From positions 1 to 64,000 of the forward strand of contig NZ_JACAVQ010000002.1 of NCBI RefSeq assembly GCF_015354615.1: 64,000 bases of DNA, in the 5' to 3' direction. This DNA comes from Aliidiomarina indica. Its GTDB lineage: Bacteria > Pseudomonadota > Gammaproteobacteria > Enterobacterales > Alteromonadaceae. Position 1 is the first letter of the stretch. Every line of letters begins with the position of its first letter. Shown in pieces: positions 55,435 through 64,000 of this stretch. The notes under the pieces are model-generated. The model did no database searches and was not told where the DNA came from. It saw only the letters and a list, made by a program, of their open reading frames with translations. The position numbers were made by a program, and so were the translations under genes.

Positions 55435-56556
55435 ATGAAGCATTTTCTGTTGGGTGTTTTTAGCGTTGCTTTACTGGCGAGCTGCAGTGCGCAGTGGACT
55501 CCGCGTGCGCTATCGGATGAAGCGCTAGAACACGCTCTTGAAGCCCATTTTCAGGAGCGAGAAGCGCAAGGATTTTCGGGCCTAGTAGCTATTTATGCGG
55601 GCGACCAACGCGTTTACATGAGTACGCACGGCTACGCGAACCGTGAGCAAGAGCAACCGATTACTGAATCTACGGTGTTTCACCTTGCCTCTGTGTCAAA
55701 ACAATGGACGGCAGCAGCCATCCTGGCTTTGGTGGATGCCGGACAGCTAAGCCTGCAAGACACGCTGGAAACACTGTTTCCTGAAAGCGTATTAGAAAAA
55801 ACGCGCTCCGAGACCCACCAAATTACGATTCATCAATTGCTTACCCACAGTGCCGGTTTGGAAGATTTCCCCGTGCCTTGTTCCCAAGCAGAAGCAGGCA
55901 CCCTGAACCGTGATAGGTTTCTAGAACAGGCGCTGCAAGTGCCTTTAAAGCACCCACCGGGGCACCAGTTCTCATACTCGAACGGGGGGTATGAGATTCT
56001 TGCCGCCGTCATTGAAATAACCACTGAAATGACTTTCGAGCAGGCACTGCGACACCTGTTCTTTGAACCCTTAAATCTCACTGATACTGGAATTTCCCCA
56101 GAACGTTGGGATCCGAATTCTATTGCTATTGGCTATGATCAGGCAGGGCAACCTTGGGGCAGCCTGCATAGTTTGTTTTGGGGTGATGAGGGTCCGCTTT
56201 GGTGTAATCGAGGCTCAGGCGCCTTGCTCAGCACCGTTGCTGATTTGCATCGCTGGCTCGGGGCGCTGATGAACGGGGAGCGACTCTCAGATTGGGCATG
56301 GCAACAGAAGCAAACGGCGCATATCAGTGAGGGCGCGGGCGCTTCCTATGGTTATGGTTGGAGTATATATCAGACGCGCCAGTATCGTGAGCTAGGCCAT
56401 ACCGGTAGTTTAAATCACATATTGGAGGCTGATGTGAGGCTCTATCCAGACACAGAGGTAATGATTATTGTGCTGGGAAACAGTGGCGAATACCCCGCCA
56501 CTGAAGTGCTGGCGCCGATATTGCCGACGATTCATCAATGGATGTTTAATCGCTAA
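55435..56556 (+). CDS. Serine-hydrolase lipoprotein of the beta-lactamase class C / PBP4* fold
   Basis: 373 residues. Lipoprotein signal ending LLASC. Catalytic Ser and Lys in LASVSKQWTAAA (SxxK), Tyr in FSYSNGGYEIL (YxN) and a third motif HTGSLNH (HxG in place of KTG), the pattern of esterase or peptidase members and not of true beta-lactamases. Acts in the periplasm. Its stop directly abuts the envC stop on the other strand. Confidence 0.85.
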   Translation: MKHFLLGVFSVALLASCSAQWTPRALSDEALEHALEAHFQEREAQGFSGLVAIYAGDQRVYMSTHGYANREQEQPITESTVFHLASVSKQWTAAAILALVDAGQLSLQDTLETLFPESVLEKTRSETHQITIHQLLTHSAGLEDFPVPCSQAEAGTLNRDRFLEQALQVPLKHPPGHQFSYSNGGYEILAAVIEITTEMTFEQALRHLFFEPLNLTDTGISPERWDPNSIAIGYDQAGQPWGSLHSLFWGDEGPLWCNRGSGALLSTVADLHRWLGALMNGERLSDWAWQQKQTAHISEGAGASYGYGWSIYQTRQYRELGHTGSLNHILEADVRLYPDTEVMIIVLGNSGEYPATEVLAPILPTIHQWMFNR

Positions 56557-57738
56557 CTAGCGGCGAATATAGGGGCGCGGGTTGACCGGATTTCCTTGCT
56601 GTCGAATTTCGAAGTAGAGACCGGGTTCGCGTTGTCCACCGCTTTGGCCAACTAATGCAATGGTTTCACCTCGACGGACGCCTTCACCCACATTTTTCAG
56701 CAGGGCTTGATTATAACCATAGAGGCTCATATCGCCCTCACCATGATCAATCACAACAACCATGCCGTAGCCTCGCAGCCAATCAGAATAGAGTACGCGC
56801 CCGTCAGCAATGGCTTTTACTTCAGTTTCTGGCTCTGCGGCGAGAACCACGCCGCGCCAACGCACTTGGCCACTTCGCTGGTCGCCAAAGTTATAGCGGA
56901 TATTCCCCTGTACCGGCCAACTCAGCTGCCCTCGAAGTTGTGCTAAACCATTAAGTTGAAATCCTTGCCGCGACATGACTTCCTGCAGCGCTGCGAGCAT
57001 TTCTGTTAGGTTTTGCTCATTGCGCAGCATGGTATCGAGCTGTGCCTGTTCCGAGCGCTGCTCTTGTTCAAGTCGGGCAACCAGTTGTTGTTGTTCGCGC
57101 TGTTTTCCGGCGAGATCAGTTCGCTGCCGTTCTTGCTGGCTGCGCGTTTGTTGCAGCGCTTGTTGCTGGCTTTCTAGTTCCTTTTGGACATCGTTAAGCT
57201 GTTGTTCGAGTGCATGTAATTTATCGAGCTGCTCGAGGCGGGCGTCATTTAAGAAGCCATAGTAAGCTAGCATGCGCTCAAAACGAGCGGGGCTTTGTTG
57301 GTTGAGGAGCATCTTCAAAAAGCTATGGTCACCATTGCGGTAGGCACTCTCAATTTGATCAGAGAGCAATTGGGCCTGTTGCTCCAAGTCGCTTTGCAAG
57401 CGCGTTTGTTCTTCCTCGAGCTCGGTAATGTGTGCTTGTACCGACTGAATCTTTTGTTCAGTTGCTTGCAGGGCCTGAGCGGCCTGTTGCACTTGAGTCT
57501 CTAATTGCCGCAATTCGCGTTCGCTACGACTAAGGCGTTGCTGGCGCCGCTCTAACCGCTGGCGACTTTGTTCAATTTCACGCTGCAACGCTTGTAGTTG
57601 TCGTTCCGTTTGCGCGGCCTCGGCTGCGGTTTGGTCTTGCGCCAATAGGGGCGCAGACCAGAATAAGCTCATCATGCCCAACAAGCAGAGCGCAGCACGA
57701 CAATGAAACACTAGGCGATAGGCGCGCGTGTTCGGCAT
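56557..57738 (-). CDS. envC: Murein hydrolase activator EnvC
   Basis: 393 residues. Signal peptide ending PLLAQ, a long Gln/Glu/Arg-rich coiled coil (about 40-265), then a LytM/M23 domain. Zinc-binding residues of active M23 enzymes are missing (the HRGxD position reads WRGVVLAA; the final HxH is LYFEIR), as in EnvC, which activates amidases without cutting. Partner of FtsEX in this window. It starts one base after the gpmI stop. Confidence 0.92.
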   Translation of the reverse strand: MPNTRAYRLVFHCRAALCLLGMMSLFWSAPLLAQDQTAAEAAQTERQLQALQREIEQSRQRLERRQQRLSRSERELRQLETQVQQAAQALQATEQKIQSVQAHITELEEEQTRLQSDLEQQAQLLSDQIESAYRNGDHSFLKMLLNQQSPARFERMLAYYGFLNDARLEQLDKLHALEQQLNDVQKELESQQQALQQTRSQQERQRTDLAGKQREQQQLVARLEQEQRSEQAQLDTMLRNEQNLTEMLAALQEVMSRQGFQLNGLAQLRGQLSWPVQGNIRYNFGDQRSGQVRWRGVVLAAEPETEVKAIADGRVLYSDWLRGYGMVVVIDHGEGDMSLYGYNQALLKNVGEGVRRGETIALVGQSGGQREPGLYFEIRQQGNPVNPRPYIRR

Positions 57739-57739
57739 A

Positions 57740-59284
57740 TTAATCCTTGAGTTGCATTAACACCTTGCCGGTCATTTCCGGAGGTGGTTCCATACCCAGT
57801 AGGTGAAGCATGGTTGGTGCAATATCCGAGAGACGACCGCCACTCTTTGGCGTGGCGTCACGGCCAACGTAAATTAGCGGAACCAAGTTACTGGTGTGGG
57901 CCGTATGGGATTGACCGGTTTGATGATCGCTCATTTGCTCAGCATTACCGTGGTCCGCGGTGATCAAACATTCACCGCCGTGTTTTTTCAGCGCTTCAAC
58001 AACACGGCCTACAGAACGATCAACTGCTTCACAGGCCTTGATAGCCGCGTCAAAATTGCCGGTGTGTCCAACCATATCACCGTTCGGGTAATTGCAAATG
58101 ATCACGTCATATTTGCCAGACTCTACCGCTTCTACTAGCGCGTCAGTGAGTTCTTCGGAACTCATTTCGGGCTGAAGATCATAGGTAGCCACGTTCGGTG
58201 AGGGAATTAAAATGCGCTCTTCACCGGGGAAAGTATCTTCCTGACCACCACTAAAGAAGAAAGTAACGTGGGCGTACTTTTCGGTTTCTGAAATACGTAA
58301 CTGGGTTTTGTTATGTTTTGCTAACCATTCACCGAGCACATTGGTGAGGGGCTCTGGTGGAAATGCGACCGATGCCTGAATGTCGGCTGCGTACTCAGTG
58401 AGGGTAACAAATGCACTGAGTTTGGGTAGTGCGCTGCGATCGAAATGCGAGAATTCTGTATCTACGAAAGCGCGTGTGAGTTCTCGGGCGCGGTCGGCAC
58501 GGAAATTCATAAAAAATACGGCATCCTGATCGCCAATAGGTTTGCCTTTTGCCAACCAGGTAGGTTGCACAAACTCATCGCTTTCATCACGTTCATAGGC
58601 AGCTGTTAGGGCACCAGAGGCATCATCAGCGTGATGCATACCTTTGCCTTGAGTCAATAACTTCCACGCCTTCTCAACGCGATCCCAACGGTTGTCGCGA
58701 TCCATGGCGTAATAGCGGCCGCACAGGCTGGCGAACTGAACACCGTCTAGTTGAGCGAAAGTTTTTTCAAAGCGCTCGATGGAGGCCATTGCGGAACGCG
58801 GTGGTGTATCACGACCATCAAGAAAGGCATGAACATACACTTGCTTGGCGCCTTTGGCTTTTGCCAAGGCGACCATGGCCAGTAAATGATCTTCGTGACT
58901 ATGAACGCCGCCGGGCGATAACAATCCCATCACATGGACGGCAGCGTTGGCATTTACCGTGAGCTCAAGTGCATTGGTTAACACTGGGTTCTGTTGAAAG
59001 TCACCGTCTTCAATCGCCTTGGTCACACGGGTAAAATCTTGATAGACAATACGACCCGCGCCAAGATTCACATGGCCCACTTCCGAGTTGCCCATTTGCC
59101 CTTCTGGGAGGCCGACAGCCATGCCAGATCCATCCACTTGAGTATTGGGTACCGTTTTATACAGCGCATCGAGAACCGGTGTGTGAGCATGGGCAATAGC
59201 GTTATCAGGGGCATCTTCTCGACTTCCCCAACCATCTAAGATTAATAAAGCGAGTGTACGTTTGCGCGATTCCACAGCAGCCAT
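57740..59284 (-). CDS. gpmI: 2,3-bisphosphoglycerate-independent phosphoglycerate mutase
   Basis: 514 residues from the ATG at 59284, the E. coli GpmM length; AAAGG lies upstream. Interconverts 3- and 2-phosphoglycerate using two Mn ions. Metal site LLILDGWG, catalytic Ser in [27 protein letters not shown] and C-terminal [10 protein letters not shown] are complete. First gene of gpmI-envC. The 307 bases upstream hold the divergent rhodanese promoter and nothing else recognisable. Confidence 0.95.
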   Translation of the reverse strand: MAAVESRKRTLALLILDGWGSREDAPDNAIAHAHTPVLDALYKTVPNTQVDGSGMAVGLPEGQMGNSEVGHVNLGAGRIVYQDFTRVTKAIEDGDFQQNPVLTNALELTVNANAAVHVMGLLSPGGVHSHEDHLLAMVALAKAKGAKQVYVHAFLDGRDTPPRSAMASIERFEKTFAQLDGVQFASLCGRYYAMDRDNRWDRVEKAWKLLTQGKGMHHADDASGALTAAYERDESDEFVQPTWLAKGKPIGDQDAVFFMNFRADRARELTRAFVDTEFSHFDRSALPKLSAFVTLTEYAADIQASVAFPPEPLTNVLGEWLAKHNKTQLRISETEKYAHVTFFFSGGQEDTFPGEERILIPSPNVATYDLQPEMSSEELTDALVEAVESGKYDVIICNYPNGDMVGHTGNFDAAIKACEAVDRSVGRVVEALKKHGGECLITADHGNAEQMSDHQTGQSHTAHTSNLVPLIYVGRDATPKSGGRLSDIAPTMLHLLGMEPPPEMTGKVLMQLKD

Positions 59285-59450
59285 GCAGCACCTTTTTATT
59301 TGATTGTCGCCGATGAAATTGCCCAAACCTCTGAAAAGCGAGATGGGTAAAGGAATTTCGAGGCAACGATTGAGCGTGTTCGATGTTCAGAAATTGCTCT
59401 GTAGTTTACTGCATTTAGCGGCGATAAGCATCCGTTCGATCGATATTTTA

Positions 59451-59479
59451 CTGGCATCTGTGGGCTGAGACGGTATACT
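59451..59479 (+). promoter_or_regulatory. Candidate sigma-70 promoter for the rhodanese-secB-gpsA genes
   Basis: CTGGCA (59451-59456), 17 bases, TATACT (59474-59479). It lies 112 bases before the ATG at 59592. Confidence 0.45.
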
Positions 59480-59591
59480 CTTGCGCTATCTTTTTCCGGT
59501 GTGAATCGGACCCAAGCAAACGCATGACTGTCACCTTAAATAGGGTTTTCCGATTCGGGAGAGCGGGTGGCAAGAGTAGTCAGGAGAGGGC

Positions 59592-60047
59592 ATGGAACAG
59601 TTTTTCCAATTTGTGACCGAGCATTACATTCTAAGCACATTGTGGTTAGTGGTGTTTGTGATGTTGGCAATGGACATCTTTAAAAAACGTTTTTCATCAC
59701 TGCAACCATTAAAGCCTCAAGAAGCGGTGTTAAAAACAAATCGCGGCGGTATTTTCGTTGATGTGCGCACCGATGAAGAATTTGAGAAAGGCCACATTGC
59801 AGGCTCGAAACACCTCTCGCTAGGAAAAATTCGCGCAGGTGAGACAAAAACGCTTGAGAAATTCAAAGACGCCCCCATAGTAATGGTATGCAACTATGGA
59901 AACACTGCGCGCACCGCTGGAACAGCACTCGTGAAAGCAGGATTCTCACAGGTGTATGTGTTGCAAGGAGGCCTTCAGGCGTGGCAAGGTGCCAGCCTAC
60001 CGGTTAACAAAGCGCAACCGAAAAAACAAAACAAAAAGAAATCGTAA
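59592..60047 (+). CDS. yibN: YibN-like membrane-anchored rhodanese
   Basis: 151 residues. N-terminal membrane helix (LSTLWLVVFVMLAMDIF), then a rhodanese domain with catalytic Cys in VMVCNYGNTARTA and DVRTDEEFEKGHI. Lys-rich tail. CAGGAGAGG precedes the ATG. The gene lies before secB as yibN does in E. coli; the grxC normally between them is absent. Confidence 0.88.
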   Translation: MEQFFQFVTEHYILSTLWLVVFVMLAMDIFKKRFSSLQPLKPQEAVLKTNRGGIFVDVRTDEEFEKGHIAGSKHLSLGKIRAGETKTLEKFKDAPIVMVCNYGNTARTAGTALVKAGFSQVYVLQGGLQAWQGASLPVNKAQPKKQNKKKS

Positions 60048-60111
60048 CGTAACAACACAACGATATCCTTTTTACTCAAATCATTTAGTTAGATAAAAGC
60101 AGGAATGTACT

Positions 60112-60624
60112 ATGGCTGATGAACAGCAAAACGCACAAGCAAACGGCGCTGCCCAGAACGAACAGCAAAAAGCGCAATTCCAAATTCAACGCATTTATAT
60201 AAAAGACGTTTCTTTTGAAGCGCCGAACAGCCCAGCCATGTTCCGCAAAGAGTGGAAGCCTGAGTTGAGTGTTGATATGAACGTAAGCAATACCAAGCTT
60301 GAAGATAACGTTCACGAAGTGGTGTTAACTCTGACCGTGAAGAACACGGTAGGCGAAGATGTGGCGTTTTTGTGTGAAGTAGCACAAGCGGGTATTTTCA
60401 CCATCGCTGAAGAAGTGGCAGAGCAAGCAAAAGCGCACACAATTGGTGCATTCTGCCCTACAATTTTGTTCCCATACGCACGGGAAGCAGTGGCAAGCTT
60501 AGTAAGCAAGGGAACTTTCCCGCAGCTGAACTTAGCACCAATCAATTTTGATGCGGTATTCGCACAGCATATGCAACAGCAACAAGCAGCTGCAGGCGAG
60601 CAACAGCCAAAAGCTGACGCGTAA
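60112..60624 (+). CDS. secB: Protein-export chaperone SecB
   Basis: 170 residues. Holds pre-proteins unfolded and passes them to SecA. Family blocks: [49 protein letters not shown] and [15 protein letters not shown]. The Gln/Ala-rich N- and C-terminal tails are extended. Followed by gpsA after 14 bases, as in many Gammaproteobacteria. Confidence 0.95.
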   Translation: MADEQQNAQANGAAQNEQQKAQFQIQRIYIKDVSFEAPNSPAMFRKEWKPELSVDMNVSNTKLEDNVHEVVLTLTVKNTVGEDVAFLCEVAQAGIFTIAEEVAEQAKAHTIGAFCPTILFPYAREAVASLVSKGTFPQLNLAPINFDAVFAQHMQQQQAAAGEQQPKADA

Positions 60625-60638
60625 GTGAGTCTACCTCT

Positions 60639-61652
60639 GTGACTGATTTAAATTCAGTAACAGTGCTTGGGGCGGGGTCGTATGGCACCGCCCTTGCTCT
60701 CTGTATCGCTCGAAAAGGTCAGCGCACTATTCTGTGGGCGCGTGATCAAGAGCAAGTTGAGCAAATGCAACAAACCCGCGAAAACAGTCGTTATTTGCCT
60801 GACTGTCCTTTCCCAGACCTACTCGAAGTTGAAGGCTCGCTTGAAAAAGCGGTGCAAGCATCCGACATCATCCTAGTCGTTGTGCCAAGTTACGGATTTG
60901 CTGAAGTGTTAGAGCAACTCGCTCCGCACCTTCGTGCCTCTGCCGGTGTGGCATGGGCAACCAAGGGGCTAGAGCCAGAAACCGGACGGCTTCTTTCGGA
61001 AGTGGCGACTGAGGTATTGGGCGAACAACGGGCCTTAGCCGTTTTATCTGGGCCAACCTTTGCCGGTGAAATGGCCAAAGGAATGCCGACAGCTATCGCA
61101 GTGGCGGCAAACAAACCTGAGTTTGTAAGCGTGTTATCGAAAGCGCTCCATTGTGACCGCTCATTTCGGGTTTATCTGAATGACGATTTTGTAGGAATGC
61201 AGCTCGGTGGCGCCGTGAAAAACGTGATTGCGATTGGTGCAGGGATGGCCGACGGGCTTGGATTTGGTGCCAATACACGCACCGCTTTAATTACCCGTGG
61301 ACTTGCGGAGATGACTCGGTTGGGTCTGGCGTTAGGTGGCAAGCCTGAAACCTTTACCGGTATGGCGGGCCTCGGTGATTTAATTCTGACTTGTACCGAC
61401 AATCAATCTCGGAACCGACGCTTCGGATTAGCAATTGGGCAAGGCAAAACCGTTGACCAAGCCATGCAGGAAATTGGACAAGCCGTGGAAGGGTATCGCA
61501 ATACGCGGGAAGTGGTTGCTTTGGCTAAACGCTTTGGCGTCGAAATGCCGATTTCAGAAGAGCTGTACAAGGTTCTTTATGAAAACAAAGAACCGAAAAA
61601 GGTGGCGCAAGATTTACTGTCGCGCGCGCAAACATCGGAAAACTCTCACTAG
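60639..61652 (+). CDS. gpsA: Glycerol-3-phosphate dehydrogenase [NAD(P)+]
   Basis: 337 residues from a GTG at 60639. Makes glycerol-3-phosphate from dihydroxyacetone phosphate for phospholipid synthesis. NAD motif [20 protein letters not shown], catalytic Lys in [13 protein letters not shown], and [14 protein letters not shown]. Ends convergent with slmA, 63 bases away. Confidence 0.95.
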   Translation: MTDLNSVTVLGAGSYGTALALCIARKGQRTILWARDQEQVEQMQQTRENSRYLPDCPFPDLLEVEGSLEKAVQASDIILVVVPSYGFAEVLEQLAPHLRASAGVAWATKGLEPETGRLLSEVATEVLGEQRALAVLSGPTFAGEMAKGMPTAIAVAANKPEFVSVLSKALHCDRSFRVYLNDDFVGMQLGGAVKNVIAIGAGMADGLGFGANTRTALITRGLAEMTRLGLALGGKPETFTGMAGLGDLILTCTDNQSRNRRFGLAIGQGKTVDQAMQEIGQAVEGYRNTREVVALAKRFGVEMPISEELYKVLYENKEPKKVAQDLLSRAQTSENSH

Positions 61653-61715
61653 CGCGTTCATCTTATTGGCATGCGTTGATCGCCAGGTGAACGACCAACG
61701 CATCTATGCCAACAA

Positions 61716-62309
61716 TTACGACTCTAACAACTGTTTCTCAAGGATAATCCACTGCTGAGCAAAGTTCTCAGACGGCTTCTTCTTGAAGCTCGAGCGAACA
61801 TATTGGCTCAATTTTCCTTCTACATAAGCCATTACAATATTTGCGAGCATACCTTCGTCGCTATTAAACTGCGTGCCTTCGCGCATGCGACGCTCACGTA
61901 GAATCTGCTTGATTTGGCTTTCCAAGCGCTCAAATAAACTGATCACCCGACCCCGTAAGCGCTCATGCTCGCCCATCAACGCATCGCCAGTAAGTACCCG
62001 CGTCATACCCGGGCTTTGTTCCGCAAAGCGTAAAACTAAGCCGACGATTTGGCGCACGCGCTCCATGGTTTGTTTTTCGTTTTCTAGTACTTTGTTGACT
62101 CCGCCAAGCAAAATATCTTCGATGTGCGAGATAAGATCATCAAACATACGTGCTTTCGACGGAAAGTGGCGATAAAGCGCGGCTTCCGATACACCGACTT
62201 CTGCTGCCAGCTTAGCCGTCGTAATGGGCTGGCCGATGTTCGTTTCAAGCATGTGAGCAAGTGTCCCGAGAATTTCCTCGCGACGATTCGATTTCCGAGT
62301 TGTGGTCAT
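61716..62309 (-). CDS. slmA: Nucleoid occlusion factor SlmA
   Basis: 197 residues (E. coli 198). TetR-type helix-turn-helix (TTAKLAAEVGVSEAALYRHF) then the SlmA body KARMFDDLISHIEDILL. Bound to chromosomal sites, it blocks FtsZ ring assembly over the nucleoid. Located after dut as in E. coli (coaBC-dut-slmA). Confidence 0.93.
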   Translation of the reverse strand: MTTTRKSNRREEILGTLAHMLETNIGQPITTAKLAAEVGVSEAALYRHFPSKARMFDDLISHIEDILLGGVNKVLENEKQTMERVRQIVGLVLRFAEQSPGMTRVLTGDALMGEHERLRGRVISLFERLESQIKQILRERRMREGTQFNSDEGMLANIVMAYVEGKLSQYVRSSFKKKPSENFAQQWIILEKQLLES

Positions 62310-62368
62310 CGTGTATTCCCTGATTTTTATGTTACGCCAGTTGTGGGCCGGCTTTCTCTATCGTGATG

Positions 62369-62827
62369 TTAGTGACGTCCAGACGAGCCAAATCCGCCAT
62401 CGCCACGGTCGGAGTCGCTAAATTGGCTTACCAAATTAAAGTCGACTTGAACCACAGGCACAATCACCAATTGTGCGATGCGTTCACCCGGCTCAATGGT
62501 GAATCTCGTTTGTCCCCGATTCCACACAGAGACCTTCAGTTCCCCTTGATAATCTGAGTCAATGAGACCTACAAGGTTGCCTAAAACGATCCCATGCTTA
62601 TGACCCAATCCTGAGCGAGGCAATATGGTGGCGGCCAACCCTGGGTCTGCAATATGAATCGCTAACCCAGTGCCGACTAATTCAGACTGCCCGGGCTCAA
62701 GAGTAATCGCATGGTTTAAGCAGGCGCGTAAGTCTAAGCCGGCAGATCCGGGTGTCGCATAAGCAGGAAGGGGGAATTCTTTCCCTACGCGTGGGTCGAG
62801 AATTTTTACGTCAATTGATTTTTTCAT
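62369..62827 (-). CDS. dut: dUTP diphosphatase
   Basis: 152 residues. Trimeric dUTPase; motifs [37 protein letters not shown] and the C-terminal [10 protein letters not shown] are all present. Hydrolyses dUTP to dUMP. It lies 33 bases after coaBC and 59 before slmA. Confidence 0.95.
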   Translation of the reverse strand: MKKSIDVKILDPRVGKEFPLPAYATPGSAGLDLRACLNHAITLEPGQSELVGTGLAIHIADPGLAATILPRSGLGHKHGIVLGNLVGLIDSDYQGELKVSVWNRGQTRFTIEPGERIAQLVIVPVVQVDFNLVSQFSDSDRGDGGFGSSGRH

Positions 62828-62860
62828 AGGACGTTCAGTTCTTCTTATTGTCGTTAAAAT

Positions 62861-64000
62861 TTAAGGTTCTTCGGGCTGAGGTGTAGTTTGCTGCGCAATA
62901 TAACCTATCACTTCCGCCGCGATTGAGCTTTTGCTTTGTGCTTCAAGATGCTTTTTCTTATCTTGCCAAAATACAGTGACCGCATTGTGATCACTATTAA
63001 ATCCAATCCCTGCTTGGCTGACATCGTTGGCGATGATCATGTCTAGGTTCTTCCGTGCCATCTTGTCTTTTGCATAATTATCAAGACGCTGTGTTTCGGC
63101 TGCAAATCCAACGCAAAACGGCTTTGGCGATTGCTCAGCCACCCAGGCAAGGATATCTGGGTTCTTTACCAATGATAACTGCAAGGTATCTTTGCCATGC
63201 TGTTTTTTCATTTTTTGTGATTCCGCACTTACGGGGCGGAAATCCGCCACGGCGGCACAGCCGATAAAGATGTCCATGTCGGTTTCGGCTTGCGTAGCCT
63301 TCAACATATCTTCGGCGGTGACAACATCAACTCGCTTCACGCCACTAGGCGTATCCAAGCTCACAGGCCCAGAAATTAGCGTAACTTGAGCCCCTGCAGC
63401 TTGCGCTGCTGTGGCTAATGCGTAGCCCATTTTACCCGAGCTGTAGTTACTTAAATAACGCACAGGATCGATCGCTTCACGGGTTGGACCGGCCGTGATA
63501 ACAACATGTTTACCATGCAGGGCAGCTGGCAGCGGGGCTTTATTGAACGCACTTGTGGCGCCGAAAAAATCTTGGATGTGTTTAAGAATTTGCTGCGGTT
63601 CAAGCATCCGTCCAGCGCCGGTCTCGCCACAGGCTTGCGAGCCTTCTGCCGGCCCCCAAATCAACTTGCCGTCGTCTTGGAGTAGTCGCAGGTTTCGTTG
63701 CGTGGCAGGTGCTGACCACATCAGCCGATTCATGGCTGGTACCACAGCAATTGGAGAATCGGTGGCTAAACACAGAGTGCTAAACAAATCGTCGGCATGA
63801 CCATAGGCTAAGCGTGCCATGGCACTCGCCGTAGCAGGAGCCACCACGATTAAATCTGCCCATCGAGCTAACTCGATATGGCCCATCGCTGCCTCAGCTG
63901 CAGGATCAAGCAAATCGTCATGTACGGGATGCCCAGACACCGCCTGCAACGTAAGGGGCGTGATAAAGGCTTTAGCGCCATTGGTCATCACCACGCGCAC
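62861..64000 (-). CDS. coaBC: Bifunctional phosphopantothenoylcysteine decarboxylase / synthetase (5' end outside the window)
   Basis: 379 residues visible; about 20 N-terminal residues lie beyond the right edge. The CoaC part has catalytic His in MGHIELARWADL, PAMNRLMW and the Cys of ACGETGAGRM. The CoaB part has ITAGPTREAIDPVRY, NYSSGKMG and LVKNPDIL. The two steps turn phosphopantothenate and cysteine into phosphopantetheine for coenzyme A. Confidence 0.95.
   Translation of the reverse strand: MRVVMTNGAKAFITPLTLQAVSGHPVHDDLLDPAAEAAMGHIELARWADLIVVAPATASAMARLAYGHADDLFSTLCLATDSPIAVVPAMNRLMWSAPATQRNLRLLQDDGKLIWGPAEGSQACGETGAGRMLEPQQILKHIQDFFGATSAFNKAPLPAALHGKHVVITAGPTREAIDPVRYLSNYSSGKMGYALATAAQAAGAQVTLISGPVSLDTPSGVKRVDVVTAEDMLKATQAETDMDIFIGCAAVADFRPVSAESQKMKKQHGKDTLQLSLVKNPDILAWVAEQSPKPFCVGFAAETQRLDNYAKDKMARKNLDMIIANDVSQAGIGFNSDHNAVTVFWQDKKKHLEAQSKSSIAAEVIGYIAQQTTPQPEEP

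Noticed and set aside
61669-61701. Terminator between gpsA and slmA
   Set aside because: An eight-base stem (ATGCGTTG / CAACGCAT) exists, but the loop is long and no T run follows in either direction.

Overview
The window looks like a chromosome segment of a marine gammaproteobacterium of the Alteromonadales, most like the Idiomarinaceae. This is an inference from gene content and order: the ftsY-ftsE-ftsX-rpoH and gpmI-envC / rhodanese / secB-gpsA / slmA-dut-coaBC blocks are typical of Gammaproteobacteria. They sit among many exported peptidases (M17, S9, S46), a reverse transsulfuration pair and c-di-GMP proteins. No rRNA, tRNA, CRISPR array or prophage was seen.

Layout. 1-4104 is the 3' part of a very large repeat-rich surface protein whose reading frame runs straight into an outer-membrane beta-barrel. 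4.2-13.4 kb holds a GGDEF/EAL protein, an outer-membrane protein, an exported M17 aminopeptidase, an Hsp20, an OsmC protein, a carboxylesterase and an exported S9 peptidase. 13.5-20.4 kb is one minus-strand run, purE-purK-glpK-cdd-deoC-deoA-deoB, which joins purine synthesis, glycerol kinase and deoxynucleoside catabolism. 20.6-33.6 kb carries an S46 peptidase, dinB, a cytochrome c5-like protein, a GAF-GAF-GGDEF-EAL protein, rep, ubiK, a BaeSR-like two-component system with an EF-hand protein beside it, and an exported alpha/beta hydrolase.

33.7-40.8 kb is the accessory region and the most interesting part. It is a row of displaced Rhs (YD-repeat) C-terminal ends. Each has a different tip, and most are followed at once by a small lipoprotein or membrane protein, which is the arrangement of polymorphic toxins with their immunity proteins. 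The tips include a class-3-lipase-like domain paired with an ankyrin lipoprotein, a tip with two hydrophobic segments paired with a membrane protein, and three tips I do not recognise. Stops, a probable one-base deletion, transposase fragments and a 22-bp inverted repeat show repeated recombination. No full-length Rhs gene and no secretion genes lie in the window.

40.9-64 kb returns to the core genome: comM, two conserved hypotheticals, the transsulfuration pair with a VOC protein, and a pair of PLP enzymes (a serine racemase/hydroxyaspartate dehydratase-like protein and a D-threonine aldolase-like protein). These are followed by marC, yjaG, a DUF1145 protein, rsmD, ftsY, ftsE, ftsX, rpoH, a beta-lactamase-fold lipoprotein, envC, gpmI, a rhodanese, secB, gpsA, slmA, dut and the 3' part of coaBC. 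Together these cover cell division (ftsEX-envC, slmA), protein export (ftsY, secB), heat shock (rpoH, hsp20), and nucleotide and coenzyme A metabolism.
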